Both the position numbers and the translations under genes were made by a program. DNA of 64,000 bases from Gracilaria vermiculophylla. Lineage: Eukaryota; Rhodophyta; Florideophyceae; Gracilariales; Gracilariaceae. The stretch lies in the NCBI GenBank assembly GCA_019155205.2, contig JAHNZQ020000181.1, positions 3,223,336 to 3,287,335 of the forward strand. The letters are read 5' to 3'. Shown piece by piece: positions 21,073 through 30,868 of the stretch (its first letter is position 1; every line of letters starts with the position of its first letter). Below the pieces are notes generated by a model that was given only the letters and a program-made list of their open reading frames with translations, did no database searches and had not been told where the DNA came from.

Positions 21073-21643
21073 CCGCGCCCGGGTGGCGCGCGCCCGGCGG
21101 CGCCGCCAGCGCGGCGGCCATCATGGCGGCCGTGAGGCGCGGCGCGGCGCCCGCCATGGCGGCGGGCGCGGGGGCGGCGGCGACGGCGGCGGCGGCGGGC
21201 GGGGCGTGCGTGCGCTGCCAGCGGCGCAGCTGGTCGTCCAGCACGGAGAGCAGCGTGGAGCCGGAGCCGCGCGGGCGGCCGGCCTGGCGGCCGGCGTTGG
21301 TGCTGACGAGCTTGGAGCTCTCGTCAGGGCGCGGGCGCACGACGAGGCGCACGATGCAGCGCACGACGTCTGTCTTGTACAGCGCGACGGCGGCGACGGG
21401 GTCGGCGGCGGCGGCGGCGGCAGCAATGGCGGCGAACAGCTCGTCCCACGCGGCGTTGCTCTCGCTCGCGGCCAGGCGCAGCAGCCAGCCGCGAAAGTCG
21501 CGGAAGCCGGCCGGCTGCACGTGGCGCGGCGGCCCCACGCGCGCGCTGAAGGCGGCGGCGGCGCGCGCCACGGCGGGCGGCAGGCGGTGGGTGGCGGCGC
21601 GGCGCGGCGGCGCGCGCGACGACGACGACGACGTCGACGACAT
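20831..21643 (-). CDS. Hypothetical protein, Ala/Arg-rich
   Basis: The 270-aa product starts at MSSTSSSSSR. A central segment (about residues 40-120: FRDFRGWLLRLAASESNAAWDELF, then VALYKTDVVRCIVRLVVRP) has a normal amphipathic composition, unlike antisense shadows. This is why I keep the frame. The C-terminus is Ala/Gly/Arg-rich low complexity ending in LPSVEHVLRG and LPSFRELSESISRHGRRR. No family is recognised. It converges with the EDC4-like gene and diverges from the proteasome gene across about 2.1 kb of repeats. It could be a false positive of GC-rich DNA. Confidence 0.4.
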
Positions 21644-22137
21644 GGCACCCGGTAGTGGCGGCGCAACGGGCGGCGGCGCGGCGCGCGCGCGCGGCGCTCT
21701 TATCGGCGCGCGCGCGCGAGCGCGCCATGCCGCCGCGGGGAGCCGCGTTGCCGTTTGACGGTGCGCCCACATGCAAATGTGGCGGCGCTGGCGGAAACCG
21801 CGCGGCGGCGCTTAGCGTCGGGCGGCGTCGAGCTGCGCGTGCCGGCGCAAGACGCGGCGCGCGGGCGAGCGCGGCGGCGCGTGCGCGTGCGCGCGTCGCT
21901 GCGGCGCTGCCGCAAGCGCGTCTACACGTCGCGCTGCGCGCGGCCGCAAATGCGCGTTCGCGCGTGCGCGCGCGTGCGCTGGAGGTGGAGGAGGGGGGTG
22001 GGAGCACGCCGGCGCGCGCGCTGCCGCCGCCATTGGCGCCCGCCAGGCGCGCACTGTGTGTAATTCGGTGCCACGCGCCGCTTGTTTCCGCGCACGCCCG
22101 GCGGCGCGGCGCGGTCAGCGCCGAGGCGCGGCGCGGT

Positions 22138-22210
22138 GGGCGCGGCGGCGCGGCGGCGCGGCGGCGCGGCGGCGCGGCGGCGCGGCGGCGCGGCGGCGCG
22201 GCGGCGCGGC
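22138..22210. repeat. Octamer tandem array, unit GCGGCGCG
   Basis: About nine near-perfect 8-bp units. Confidence 0.85.
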
Positions 22211-22325
22211 GACGCGGCGCATTATGGCGGCGGCGCGGCGGCACGGCGGCGCGCGAGGCGGCGCGGCGCGGCGGTTAGCCTTACAAAATTTTGGTGCGCG
22301 CGCCGCATGTAAGCGACGTGCAGTT

Positions 22326-22352
22326 GCAGCAGCAGCAGCAGCAGCAGCAGCA
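22326..22352. repeat. (GCA)n trinucleotide microsatellite
   Basis: About nine GCA units outside any supported gene. Confidence 0.9.
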
Positions 22353-22992
22353 ATAGCAGCGACCCGCCCCGATGGGCCGCCGCGTGTGGCCCCGCACAAG
22401 TGCGCGAGCGCGCCCAGTGGCGCGCCGCCATTACGACGCGCCCCACTCCAACTCCGTGCCGCGACAACGGCTGCGGCACGCCTGTCGCCGCTGTCGCCGC
22501 CTCCGCCGCCGCCGCCGCCGCCGCTGCTGCCCGCGCGCGTCACGCCGCAGCCGCTTTTTGCCAGCTCACCGCTGCCGCCGCCCGTTTCGCCAGCGCGCGC
22601 CGCCGCCGCGGACCCGCCGTGCTGCGTATGCGCCGCGCTGTTTCTCGCCGCCACTTTCCAGCCGCGCCGCGTTGCCCGTTGCGCCAGCGCGCCACGCCGT
22701 GCCACGCTTGCGCTGCGCCGCTTCTCGCCGCCCCTTCGCGCAACGCACGCGCCGCGCCGCGCCGCGCCGTTTCGCGGCGCCACATCAGCAGCGTCGCCGT
22801 GCGCGGCCCCATTGCAGCCGCGCCGCCGTCCGTTGCCTCTCTGCAGTCACGCCGCGCTACCGCGCCGCGCCGCCGCTTTGCAGCTGCGCCGCGTTGCCCG
22901 TTGCGCCGCCGCGCCGTGCCGCCGCTGCGCCGTCGTGCAGCGCATGCGCAGCGCCGTTTCTCGCCGCCCGTTTCCACCCGCGCCGCACCGCG

Positions 22993-23137
22993 CTGCCACT
23001 TTCCAACCGCGCCGCCGCTCGGTGCCACTTTCCAACCGCGCGGCGATCCTGTGCCACTTTCCAGCCGCGCGGCGATCCTGTGCCATTTTCCAGCCGCGCC
23101 GCAATCCTGTGCCACTTTCCAGCCGCGCCGCGTTGTC
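22993..23137. repeat. 29-bp minisatellite, five units
   Basis: Units start at 22993, 23022, 23051, 23080 and 23109. Each contains TGCCACTTTCCA(A/G)CCGCGC. A related unit lies at about 22650, so the family is also dispersed in the spacer. Confidence 0.88.
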
Positions 23138-23581
23138 CGTCGCGCGAGCGAGCGCGCGCGCGCCGCCGCCGCCACCGCCGCCGCGCCATTGTGCCCCGCA
23201 TGCACGCCGCTCGGCGCGCGCCGCCGCCGCCGCTGCCGCCGCGCCACCGCGCTGCGCATGCGCGTTTCTCGACGCGCGCGCGCGCGCCTGCGCGCAGCGC
23301 ATGCGCAGCGCTGTTTCTGCGCGCGCGCCGCCGCGGCCGCGCGCGCGTGCGGCACATGCGCAGCGCTGTTTCTGCGCGCGCGCGCGCGCGCGCGCGCGCG
23401 CCGCGCGCCGCGCGCCGCCCATTTCTGCGCGCGCGCAGCGGCGCGGCGGCGGCGACGCGACGCCACGCGACGCGACGCTGCTGCCAAGGTGGCGGCGACG
23501 CGGCGGCGTGCGCGGTCAGCACGCGGCGAGCATGTGGGCGCGCGGCGCGTGTTGCGCGCGTGCGCGCGCGCGCGAGCGCGT

Positions 23582-23619
23582 GGCCACGCGGCCACGCGGC
23601 CACGCGGCCACGCGGCCAC
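23582..23619. repeat. Octamer array, unit GGCCACGC
   Basis: About five units just upstream of the proteasome gene. Each unit contains the GGCC palindrome. Confidence 0.8.
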
Positions 23620-23750
23620 GGCGCCACGTGGGGCGGCCGTTCCAGCCGGCGCGCGGCGGCAGAAGCGGCGGCGACGGCGGCGGCGGAGGCGGCGGGCGGC
23701 GCGCGCGCGCAGCGCCCCGCCGCCCCGCCCGACGCAGCGACGACGCCGCC

Positions 23751-24524
23751 ATGTCCGGCCTGCCGTTGACGGCGCGCGCCGCGGCGCGCGCGCGAGACGA
23801 CGGCGTGAGCAGCTCCGCGGGCGCGGTGCCCAGGGCGCCCATCGTGCGCACGTCGCGCCCCATGGTGACCGGCTCGTCCGTGATCGCCATCAAGTGCGCC
23901 GACGGCGTGGCCATCGCCGCCGACACGGTGGCGTCGTACGGCTCGCTGGCGCGCTTCCGGCAGGTGTCGCGCCTGTTCCGCGCCACGGAGCACTGCGTGA
24001 TGGGCGGCGGCGGCGACATGTCGGACTTTGACGAGCTGTGCGAGACGGTGCGCAAGCAGACCACGGCCGAGTTCTGCCTGGACGACGGGCACGTGATGGG
24101 CGCGCGCGCCGTGCACCAGATGCTGGCGCGCGTCATGTACAACCGGCGCAACAAGATGGACCCGCTGTGGAACTACGTGGTGGTGGGCGGCTGGCAGCAC
24201 GGGCAGCCCGTGCTGGGCTACGTCGACCTCGTGGGCAGCCACTTCACCAGCGACGTGATTGCCACCGGCTACGGCGAGTACCTGGGGCTGCCGCTGCTGC
24301 GAAAGGCGTTCCGCGCCGACATGACGGTGCAGCAGGGCAGGGCCGTGCTACTGGACGTTCTCAAGGTGCTGTTCTACCGCGACGCGCGGTCCATCGACCG
24401 CGTGCAGATCGCGTGCGTCACCGAGAAGGGCGCCGTCATCGAGCAGCCCGTCAGGCTGCACACCGAGTGGAGCTTCAAGGCGTTTGTCAGCGGCGCCAGG
24501 AGCTCGGACGTTTCCACGTGGTAA
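23751..24524 (+). CDS. PSMB4: 20S proteasome subunit beta type-4 (beta-7)
   Basis: The 257-aa subunit belongs to the outer surface of a beta ring in the 20S core that degrades ubiquitinated proteins. A short propeptide (about 38 residues) precedes MVTGSSVIAIKCADGVAIAADTVASYGSLARF, the beta-7/PSMB4 signature. Diagnostic blocks follow: YNRRNKMDPLWNYVVVGGW, LGYVDLVG, ATGYGEYLGLPLLRKAF, VLFYRDARSIDRVQIACVTEKG. The lysine equivalent to Lys33 of catalytic beta subunits is absent, as expected for the inactive beta-7. The start at 23751 fits family length. The frame is open 1.7 kb further upstream only because of GC-rich repeats. Confidence 0.95.
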   Translation: MSGLPLTARAAARARDDGVSSSAGAVPRAPIVRTSRPMVTGSSVIAIKCADGVAIAADTVASYGSLARFRQVSRLFRATEHCVMGGGGDMSDFDELCETVRKQTTAEFCLDDGHVMGARAVHQMLARVMYNRRNKMDPLWNYVVVGGWQHGQPVLGYVDLVGSHFTSDVIATGYGEYLGLPLLRKAFRADMTVQQGRAVLLDVLKVLFYRDARSIDRVQIACVTEKGAVIEQPVRLHTEWSFKAFVSGARSSDVSTW

Positions 24525-25877
24525 AGCGTGCTACACCGCGCGCCGTCGCCTTACAAGACGTGCTGCGCGTGCGATGGGGGAGCGTGCTGCGCCGGCGGCT
24601 GCGCCGCGCGCAAAGCGCGTCAAGCCGGTAGCAACTGCTGCGCGCAAGCGCGCACAGAGCGGCGCGGCGGCGAGCAAAGCGCGCGGCGGCGGCGAGGCGG
24701 CCTCGCGCGCGAGCGCGCCTGCGGCGGCGTGCGGCGGCGTGCGGCGGCGCGGCGCGCGGAGAGCAGCGCCGACACATGGCGCGCCAGCGGGCGCCACACG
24801 CGCGCGCCGACTTACAGGCGGCCGCGCGCGCGCGCGCCGCTGCCGCGCGCCTTGTTTTTGCGGCGTACCACTCGTACAGTACCGCACGCATCACCGGCGC
24901 GTTGCTTGCTGCGCGCCAACGCACGGCCGCGCCTGGCCGCCGCCGCCGCCCGCGCGCGGGTAAGCAACTTACAACGGCTCGGCCCTGCGCGTCTCCGTCT
25001 CGCACTGCCGTCAGCAGCCCGTGCTCGCGAGCGTGCTGATCACCATGATGACCATGACGATGCTGGCCATGATGACCATGACAACAACTCATTCCTCTGC
25101 GCAGCACGACCACCGTGTGTGTCGCATCAGCCGTTCAGTATCGCACATGCGTGCGTGCATCGCGCCGCGCAACAAGTGCGCTGCCGCCACACCTTCACCA
25201 CCTGTTCTTTTTCGCGCAAGCAAAGCCGCCCCCGGCGCCACGGAGCAACAGCCGTCGCACCGCAACCACTTGCACCATTTGCTCCAAAACTGGCGCATCT
25301 TGCTCTGTCTCTGCCACTTTATTACTCTCTCTCTCTCTCTCTCTCTCTGCGTCTGCTGTGGGTAAACACGGCGACATGTGCACGCCACCTTTACACCAAA
25401 TCGATGACCACCTCTTTGACGCACGCGCACTCAAGTGTGTGTCGACAAAGCGCGTTATGCATTTGTATTTAGAAGGCGTTCCAAGCTTTGGCGTGAACTA
25501 TACAATAAGAGACGAACCGCTACGGTCATGCGCCTGCGCACCATCCACTTGCTCAACGGTCAACGAGTGTGAGCGCAATGATGCCGTCTAGCTAGGTGGC
25601 TAGAGAGTCAAGAGCATGAGCTGCACCGCGACGCATGTCATGAAAAACTCCACAACTTTTGCATCACCGAGCCTCAATACCTGGTCGCACGCATGGCACC
25701 ACATATGCACCCTCCGCGCTCCCATTCAATGCGTGCACTTCTTGCTTGCAATAACAAATGTCAGCTGCGCACACACAACCGCCGCCAACCGCGCCAACAA
25801 ATGGACCGCCGTGTTGTTCATGAATTCCATTTCCACAGCTTTTGGTGCACCCACCCAAAAGCCGTCACCCTCAAACA
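24525..25877. other. Convergent spacer, no gene seen; (CT)n at about 25325-25348
   Basis: GC content falls through this 1.35 kb. A TGATG/ACCATG-rich patch lies at 25035-25090 and a CT microsatellite at 25325-25348. No frame has a recognisable domain. Confidence 0.5.
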
Positions 25878-27512
25878 TCACAGGTACATGCCGTTCACTG
25901 GCTCGCTCCCCGGCGCATGCTTGCCCGTTTCTGCCGCTGAGAACGACCCATACGTCTTGTTCCATTTCATGTAGCCCCTCAACTCGTGCTGTCCTACGCT
26001 CGCCCTCACCACTCTTGTGGCCTGTTCAAAGTCCGCCACTCGCATCGCTCTCACACTAGCAGCGTCCACGCTTCCGATCTTGTCGCCCAGTTCGCGCACG
26101 GGTGCCAGCGACGCTTCCGCGCACAACGCATACAGATCGCTTCCGGAATATCCGCTGGTCATCTTTGACACCTGCTCCAGCTCGTGCTCGTTGAAGCAGC
26201 TGCCCTGCTGCTTGTCGAGCAAGCGGCGCACCAAACCGCGTCGCGCCACCGCGTCCGGCAGTGGGATGTACAGCCGTTTCACCAGCCGCCTCCTCGCCGC
26301 CTCGTCCAGCTCTTGCGGGCGATTTGTGGCGCCAACCACCAACACGCGGTCGTCCGAGCTGGTGCCCGCGCCGTCCATTTGCACCAGGAACTCGGTCTTG
26401 AGCCGTCTGGAGCTCTCGTGCTCGCCCTCGCTGCGCGCCGTCAGCAAGCTGTCGATCTCGTCCACAAACACCACGCTGGGCTGCATGGCCCTGGCGGTGA
26501 GGAACAGCGCGCGCACGGTCTTCTCGCCGTCGCCGATCCACTTGGACACGAGCGAGGACGCGCTGATGTTGAAGAACTTGGCGTTGGACTGCGACGCAAT
26601 GGCGCGGCCGATCATGGTCTTGCCCGTGCCGGGCGGGCCGAACAGCAGCAGCCCCTTGGGCGGCCCGCGCAGCCCCGTGAAGATGTCCGGCCGCAGCATG
26701 GGCCAGATCACCGCCTCCTTGACGCACGCCTTGGCGAAGTCCAGCCCGGCAATGTCGTCCCACTGCACGTCCGCGCTGCGCTCCAGCATGTGCTGCGTCA
26801 CCAGCTGCACCAGCCGCGGCTCCACGCCCGCCACGTCGGGCACGTCGGGCGCGCGCGCCGCGCCGTCGCGCGCGCCGCCGCCGTCGCCGCCGCCGCCCGA
26901 CAGGCGCGCGCGCTTGGCGCGCTCGCCGTGCGCGCCGAGCGCGTGGCGCTGCAGGAGCGTGGCGCCGCCGCCGCCGCCGGCGCCGCCGGGCTCCGCGCAC
27001 CGCCTCTTGAGCCCCAGGCGCGCCCTGGCGGTGCGGAAGAAGGGCGCGTGCGCGGCGGGCGCGGCGGCGGCGGCGGCGGCGTGCGCGCCGAGCAGGGCGC
27101 GCGACGCGCGCGGCGGGGCGGCCGGGGCGGCGGCGGGGGCGGCGGCGTCGGCGGCGTCGGCGGGGGCGGGCGCGGGGCGGCGGGCGGGGGCGGGCGGGGC
27201 GGCGGCGCGCTCGCGGCGCAGCAGCTTGTGCTGGGCGCGCGGCGGCAGGGCGGCGTGCTCGGCGGCGGCGGCGGTGAAGACGGCCGTGACGACGTGCTTG
27301 GACAGGGGGGTGAGGAAGAGCGACGGCTGGTGCACGACGACGGCGGTGGACGGGGCGGGGTAGTTGAAGGCGGAAAAGAGGTCGGGAGATGTTGCGCGGC
27401 GCTTGCGCGGCGGCAGCGAGGCCACCGAGCGCGAGATGGCCAGCGTGTCGAGCGCCATGTGCAGCGAGGCGTCGTTGAGCGCGACAAGGCGCGCGTAGCG
27501 CTGGTTCTGCAT
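25878..27512 (-). CDS. FIGNL1: Fidgetin-like protein 1, AAA ATPase
   Basis: The product is 544 aa. FIGNL1 is a nuclear AAA ATPase that removes RAD51/DMC1 from DNA and limits crossovers. The ATPase half is nearly canonical: [20 protein letters not shown], Walker A GPPGTGKT (292-299), [10 protein letters not shown] pore loop, Walker B VVFVDEID (347-354), [45 protein letters not shown]. It ends with the Vps4-type C-terminal helix (MKWNKTYG). [15 protein letters not shown] (from about residue 158) matches the family's FxxA RAD51-binding element. The linker is Ala/Pro-rich, GC-driven low complexity. I start at MQNQRYARL; the frame is open to 27671 but only with Pro/Arg-rich sequence. Confidence 0.93.
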   Translation of the reverse strand: MQNQRYARLVALNDASLHMALDTLAISRSVASLPPRKRRATSPDLFSAFNYPAPSTAVVVHQPSLFLTPLSKHVVTAVFTAAAAEHAALPPRAQHKLLRRERAAAPPAPARRPAPAPADAADAAAPAAAPAAPPRASRALLGAHAAAAAAAPAAHAPFFRTARARLGLKRRCAEPGGAGGGGGATLLQRHALGAHGERAKRARLSGGGGDGGGARDGAARAPDVPDVAGVEPRLVQLVTQHMLERSADVQWDDIAGLDFAKACVKEAVIWPMLRPDIFTGLRGPPKGLLLFGPPGTGKTMIGRAIASQSNAKFFNISASSLVSKWIGDGEKTVRALFLTARAMQPSVVFVDEIDSLLTARSEGEHESSRRLKTEFLVQMDGAGTSSDDRVLVVGATNRPQELDEAARRRLVKRLYIPLPDAVARRGLVRRLLDKQQGSCFNEHELEQVSKMTSGYSGSDLYALCAEASLAPVRELGDKIGSVDAASVRAMRVADFEQATRVVRASVGQHELRGYMKWNKTYGSFSAAETGKHAPGSEPVNGMYL

Positions 27513-27930
27513 GTGCGCGGCGGCGGCGGGCGGTGGGGACGGTGGGGGGCGGTGGGAAGGGCGGGGGGCGGTGGGGGGGCGGCGAGGGCGGGCGGGCAAC
27601 GGCACGGCGGTGATTTGGTGTTTTAAGCGGGCGGCAGGGCGAGGGCGGCGCGTCGCTTTTGGCGCGTGCACGCGTTTTCGGTGGGCGAGGGCGGTGAGGG
27701 GCGCGGGCGGTGAGCGGCGGCGCGGGCCGGGCGCGGCGGCGGCGGCGGGCGGGGCGGCGCTGACGCGAGCGGCGGCGCAGCGGCGCGGCGCTGCGCGGCG
27801 GCGGCGGCGGCGGCGGCCGTGGGCGCGCCAAGGCGTGGGCTCGGGGGGGGCGGCGGGGCTTTACGAGAGGCGTGAGGCGGGGTGCGCGTTGGGTGGGCAG
27901 CTCGTTGACACGGTGTGGCAGCCGGAGGCG
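27513..27930. other. Spacer between two minus-strand genes; FIGNL1 promoter region
   Basis: G-rich on the plus strand with runs of GGGG (27525-27600). No gene or clear element seen. Confidence 0.4.
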
Positions 27931-28584
27931 TCAGGCGGCGGGGGCGTTGGGCAGCTTCCTGACGGGGTCTCCCAGCGTGACGTCGCCGCCCACGACGACG
28001 CGGAAGTAGATGCCGCGCAGGCGGCGGTGGCGCGCCAGAGGGGTGGCGACGGCCTTGAGCGCGTCGTGGCCGTAGCGTTGCGCAAACTTGGAGCAGCCCC
28101 TGTGCGGCTTGGGCGTGACCTGCAGCACGACGTGGGCGCCGACCTGCACGCGGTCGCCGACGGCGAGGTTGTCGTTTCCCAAGTGCATGTCGAAGAACAG
28201 GTTGTCGCCGGCGGCGGCCCACTGCAGCTTGTCGTCGCTGTTGGTGATGGCTCGAATGGCGGCCTCGGACATGACGCATATCTGGTCGTCGGTGCCCACG
28301 CCGTGGCGCTCCACCCAGCCCGAGTTGCGCATTCCGCCGGTGACCGTGAGCGTGGTGCGGGGCACGAGGCGGCGCGCGTTGAGGTGCGGCCGCTCCACGA
28401 TGAGCGACACGCGCCCGTGGTCGCGCGGCGCCTGAACGGGCTGCTCGGCTAAGAGCAGCTCGGCCAGCTGCGAGAACGGGCGGAACGGCACGACGCTGAC
28501 CAGACTGCCGCAGTCCTTGCTGCGCTTGTACGAGGCGGGAAGAACGGTGCGCGCCGTTGCGGGGGCGGGGGCGGCCGCGGCCAT
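27931..28584 (-). CDS. MOSC domain protein
   Basis: The 217-aa, single-domain MOSC protein belongs to the superfamily of the C-terminal domain of molybdenum-cofactor sulfurase and of bacterial YiiM-type proteins, which handle sulfur or oxo transfer at Mo sites. Visible: GRVSLIVERPHLNARRLVPR, GMRNSGWVERHGVGTDDQI, LGNDNLAVGDRVQVG, then PHRGCSKFAQRYG, which carries the conserved Cys, and LRGIYFRVVVGGDVTLGDPV at the end. No aminotransferase-like sulfurase domain accompanies it. Its substrate cannot be told. It shares a 360-bp divergent promoter with EMC8/9. Confidence 0.85.
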   Translation of the reverse strand: MAAAAPAPATARTVLPASYKRSKDCGSLVSVVPFRPFSQLAELLLAEQPVQAPRDHGRVSLIVERPHLNARRLVPRTTLTVTGGMRNSGWVERHGVGTDDQICVMSEAAIRAITNSDDKLQWAAAGDNLFFDMHLGNDNLAVGDRVQVGAHVVLQVTPKPHRGCSKFAQRYGHDALKAVATPLARHRRLRGIYFRVVVGGDVTLGDPVRKLPNAPAA

Positions 28585-28944
28585 TGCGGCAAGTGGCTCT
28601 CACGCTCTCGCTCGCGCTGTGTTGCCGTGCGCTGGGTGCGAGCGACGGTGCGCTCGACTGCAGCGGCTGCGGCATGCGAGCGGCGGGCGCGGGCGCGCAG
28701 CGTTGTGATATTTTTATTTGAGCGGCAGATACCATCGCGGTGGCATCAAGCCATGTGCAGTGCACCATCACGCGGTGTGTGGCTCACGACAACAAGCGGC
28801 CGAGCACGGCGGCGCCGCAAGTGACCAAAAGTGCGCCCGAGCTTGTCGCCCAAGGCGAGCGCGCGATCGCGTCGCGCGTCCAGGCGCACAAACCATCGCA
28901 GCGCACCGCGTGAGTGCAACGCCGCAGCGCCTCGCCGCTGCACC
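28585..28944. promoter_or_regulatory. Divergent promoter between MOSC and EMC8/9 genes
   Basis: The 360 bp separate two start codons facing away from each other, so both promoters must lie here. A TATTTTTATTT patch at about 28708-28720 is the only AT-rich stretch. Its use as a core element is a guess. Confidence 0.5.
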
Positions 28945-29619
28945 ATGCCATGCGCGTCGTACGCAATGTCCGACGTGGCGTACGCCATCATCGTGCTGCA
29001 CGCGCTCAAGCACCCCTCCAACATCAGCGGCGTGCTGCTCGGCACCGCGGCCGACGACGGCTGCGCCATCGAGTCGGCCTTGCCGCTCATCCACTCCGAC
29101 CTGGCCATGTTCACGGCGCCCATGCACGAGATGGCGCTGCTGCTGAGCGAGCACAAGGCGCGCCAACACAACCAACAAATCGTCGGCGTGTACTACTCCA
29201 ACGCCCTCTCGCACCACACCGCCGTCCCCCCCGTCGCCGCCCTGCTCGCCGACGCCGTCCAGGCGCGCTGCCCCGCCGCGTGCCTGCTCATGGTGCACGC
29301 CGCCGCCGCGGCCGACAGCGCGCGCGAGCGCCGCCACGCCCTGCGCCTCGTCGTCGCGCGCGCCCAGGGGCGGCGCCCCGCATCCGCCAGCAGCCCGCAG
29401 CAGCTGCCCCAGCGCCCCGCGCTGCGCCTCTCCGACCGCGCGCCGGCGCTCGCCGACGGGCTCGTCGCCGGCCGCTTCCTCCGCCGCGAGCGCCTCGCGC
29501 TGGCCGACTTTGAGGACCACTGCAACAACCCGCGCGCCGACTGGCTCAACGTCGCCCTCAGCCGCCAGCTCGCCGCCGTGCGGCTGTCACCGCGCACCAC
29601 CGCAGCGCACCCAAAATAA
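28945..29619 (+). CDS. EMC8: ER membrane protein complex subunit 8/9
   Basis: The 224-aa product belongs to the EMC8/9 (UPF0172) family of catalytically dead MPN-fold proteins. These sit on the cytosolic face of the ER membrane complex that inserts tail-anchored and multipass proteins. Evidence: DVAYAIIVLHALKHPSNISGVLLG at the start; LPLIHSDLAMFTAPMHEMALLLSEHKA; IVGVYYSNAL; and the typical end FEDHCNNPRADWLNVALSRQL. There is an Ala/Arg-rich insertion in the middle. Starts at 28945 (MPCASYAMS) and 28966 (MSDVAY) are both possible; the second aligns best with the family. An AATAAA motif (29615-29620) overlaps the stop codon. Confidence 0.88.
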   Translation: MPCASYAMSDVAYAIIVLHALKHPSNISGVLLGTAADDGCAIESALPLIHSDLAMFTAPMHEMALLLSEHKARQHNQQIVGVYYSNALSHHTAVPPVAALLADAVQARCPAACLLMVHAAAAADSARERRHALRLVVARAQGRRPASASSPQQLPQRPALRLSDRAPALADGLVAGRFLRRERLALADFEDHCNNPRADWLNVALSRQLAAVRLSPRTTAAHPK

Positions 29620-29741
29620 AGCGCCCCTCTTCGCCGCTCGCCGCGCCCGCGCACCTCCGCCGCTGCTGCCGCCGTGCAAAACGCACCTCGCACGTCGCCG
29701 CCGCCGCCGTCCCGCCGCCGTCCCGCCCGCCGTCCCGACAC

Positions 29742-30707
29742 ATGATGAAGCGCGCAGCGTTCCTGCCGCCCGCGCACGGCGCGCTGCCGCTGCCGCTGCC
29801 GCCGCCGCCGCGCCGCTCTCTGCGCGCGCCGCGCCGCGCCGCGCGCCGCGCGCCGCCCGTGGCGTCGCTGCCGCCGCCGCCCGACGCCGCCACCGTCGCG
29901 TCGTTCGCCGCGCACATCCGCGGCGAGTGGACCGGCTACGAGGGCAACTTCTGCGCCGCCAGCGGCCAGCCGCTGCCCGTGCCCGACTACTACGTGCCCG
30001 CCGAGTTCGCCGAGTGGGGGCTGCGCCCGCTCGGCTTCGAGAGCAACCACTCCATCACCGTGCGCGGCCGCCAGCTGCACCGCAAGTTCTTCCGCGTGCT
30101 GCCGTGCGTGTCGCTGTTCGCCGACCACGTGGACGCCGAGGAGGACGTGCGCTGCGACACCATCGGCCACGGGCTCACCGTGTTTGCCGACGGCGCCTTT
30201 GTGAACGGCCGCGGCGCGCTGCCCACCGCGCGCGCCGGCAAGCTGCAGCGCGCGCCGCGCATCGAGTTCCGCCTGCCGCACCCGCACGCGCAGCGGCGCG
30301 CCGCGCTCGTGACGCTCAGCGTGGACTTTGCGGCCGCGGCGCTGGCGCAGCCCGTGCGCGCCGTCGTGGAGGCGTGGTCGTGCGCGTACTGCGACGGCGC
30401 GGACATGGGCGGCTCGTCCGGCTACAGCGAGGGCTGGGTGGCGGGCGCGCCGGGCTGCGCGCGCGACCTGGCGGGCGCGTGGCGCCGCGGCGCCGCGCTG
30501 CTGCACCGGCGCGACGGGGCGCAGCACGAGGGCGGCGCGCTGTTCCTGCCCGAGGGCATCGACGTGGCGTTCGAGCGCCGGCGCGACGGCGGGCGCGCCG
30601 CGCGCGCCGCGTGGCGCGTGGGCGGCCGGCGCGTGGCGCTGCAGCGCCTGTTCGACGCCGCCGGCAACGTCGTCGCCACGGAGCGCTTTGAGGAGGAGCG
30701 GCAGTGA
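29742..30707 (+). CDS. Plastid-targeted lipocalin-like protein (DUF3598-like)
   Basis: The 321-aa product has an N-terminal 45 residues that are Arg/Ala/Pro-rich without acids, resembling a plastid transit peptide. The mature part begins IRGEWTGYEGNFCAASGQPLP and has ESNHSITVRGRQLHRKFFRVLPCVSLFADHVDAEEDV and alternating strand-like segments up to RLFDAAGNVVATERF. This resembles the beta-barrel family DUF3598, found in cyanobacteria and plastid-bearing eukaryotes, whose biochemical role I do not know. Assignment is by memory of the opening pattern (GEWxGYxxxF...GxPxxLP). It lies 122 bp behind EMC8/9 and converges on the SET gene. Confidence 0.45.
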   Translation: MMKRAAFLPPAHGALPLPLPPPPRRSLRAPRRAARRAPPVASLPPPPDAATVASFAAHIRGEWTGYEGNFCAASGQPLPVPDYYVPAEFAEWGLRPLGFESNHSITVRGRQLHRKFFRVLPCVSLFADHVDAEEDVRCDTIGHGLTVFADGAFVNGRGALPTARAGKLQRAPRIEFRLPHPHAQRRAALVTLSVDFAAAALAQPVRAVVEAWSCAYCDGADMGGSSGYSEGWVAGAPGCARDLAGAWRRGAALLHRRDGAQHEGGALFLPEGIDVAFERRRDGGRAARAAWRVGGRRVALQRLFDAAGNVVATERFEEERQ

Positions 30708-30868
30708 GGGCGCGCGCGAAGAGCGGCGGTACAAAAGCGGCGCCGCCGACGTGCGGCTGTTTGTTGACGGCTTGGAGCAAAAGTTACGCAGCTGTTAGAC
30801 TGTTAGACTGTGCGCGGGCGGCAGCCGGCGCCAACACGGCGTGCGCGCACATGGCGCAATGCAGCGCG

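Larger units (their letters stand above)
21644..23750. other. Very GC-rich repeat-laden spacer between divergent genes
   Basis: The spacer is composed mostly of CGC/GCC-rich simple and minisatellite repeats (separate entries) and many degenerate copies of motifs such as TTTCTCGCCGCC and CGCATGCGCAGCGC. Open frames cross it on several strands but translate to Arg/Ala/Pro low complexity. The promoters of the hypothetical gene and the proteasome gene must lie at its two ends. Confidence 0.6.

Noticed and set aside
22138..23137. CRISPR-like repeat arrays
   Set aside because: The units are directly tandem without unique spacers, in a eukaryotic genome. They are minisatellites.
22056..23750. N-terminal 565-codon extension of the proteasome subunit
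   Set aside because: It translates repeat DNA into Arg/Ala/Pro low complexity, and beta-7 homologues start close to MSGLPLTARA at 23751.
24525..25877. Extra exon or gene between proteasome beta-7 and FIGNL1
   Set aside because: Frames here are short or low-complexity, and both flanking proteins are complete without it.
25616..27626. Plus-strand long frames opposite FIGNL1
   Set aside because: They mirror the FIGNL1 coding sequence and have Gly/Ala/Arg-biased composition without motifs.
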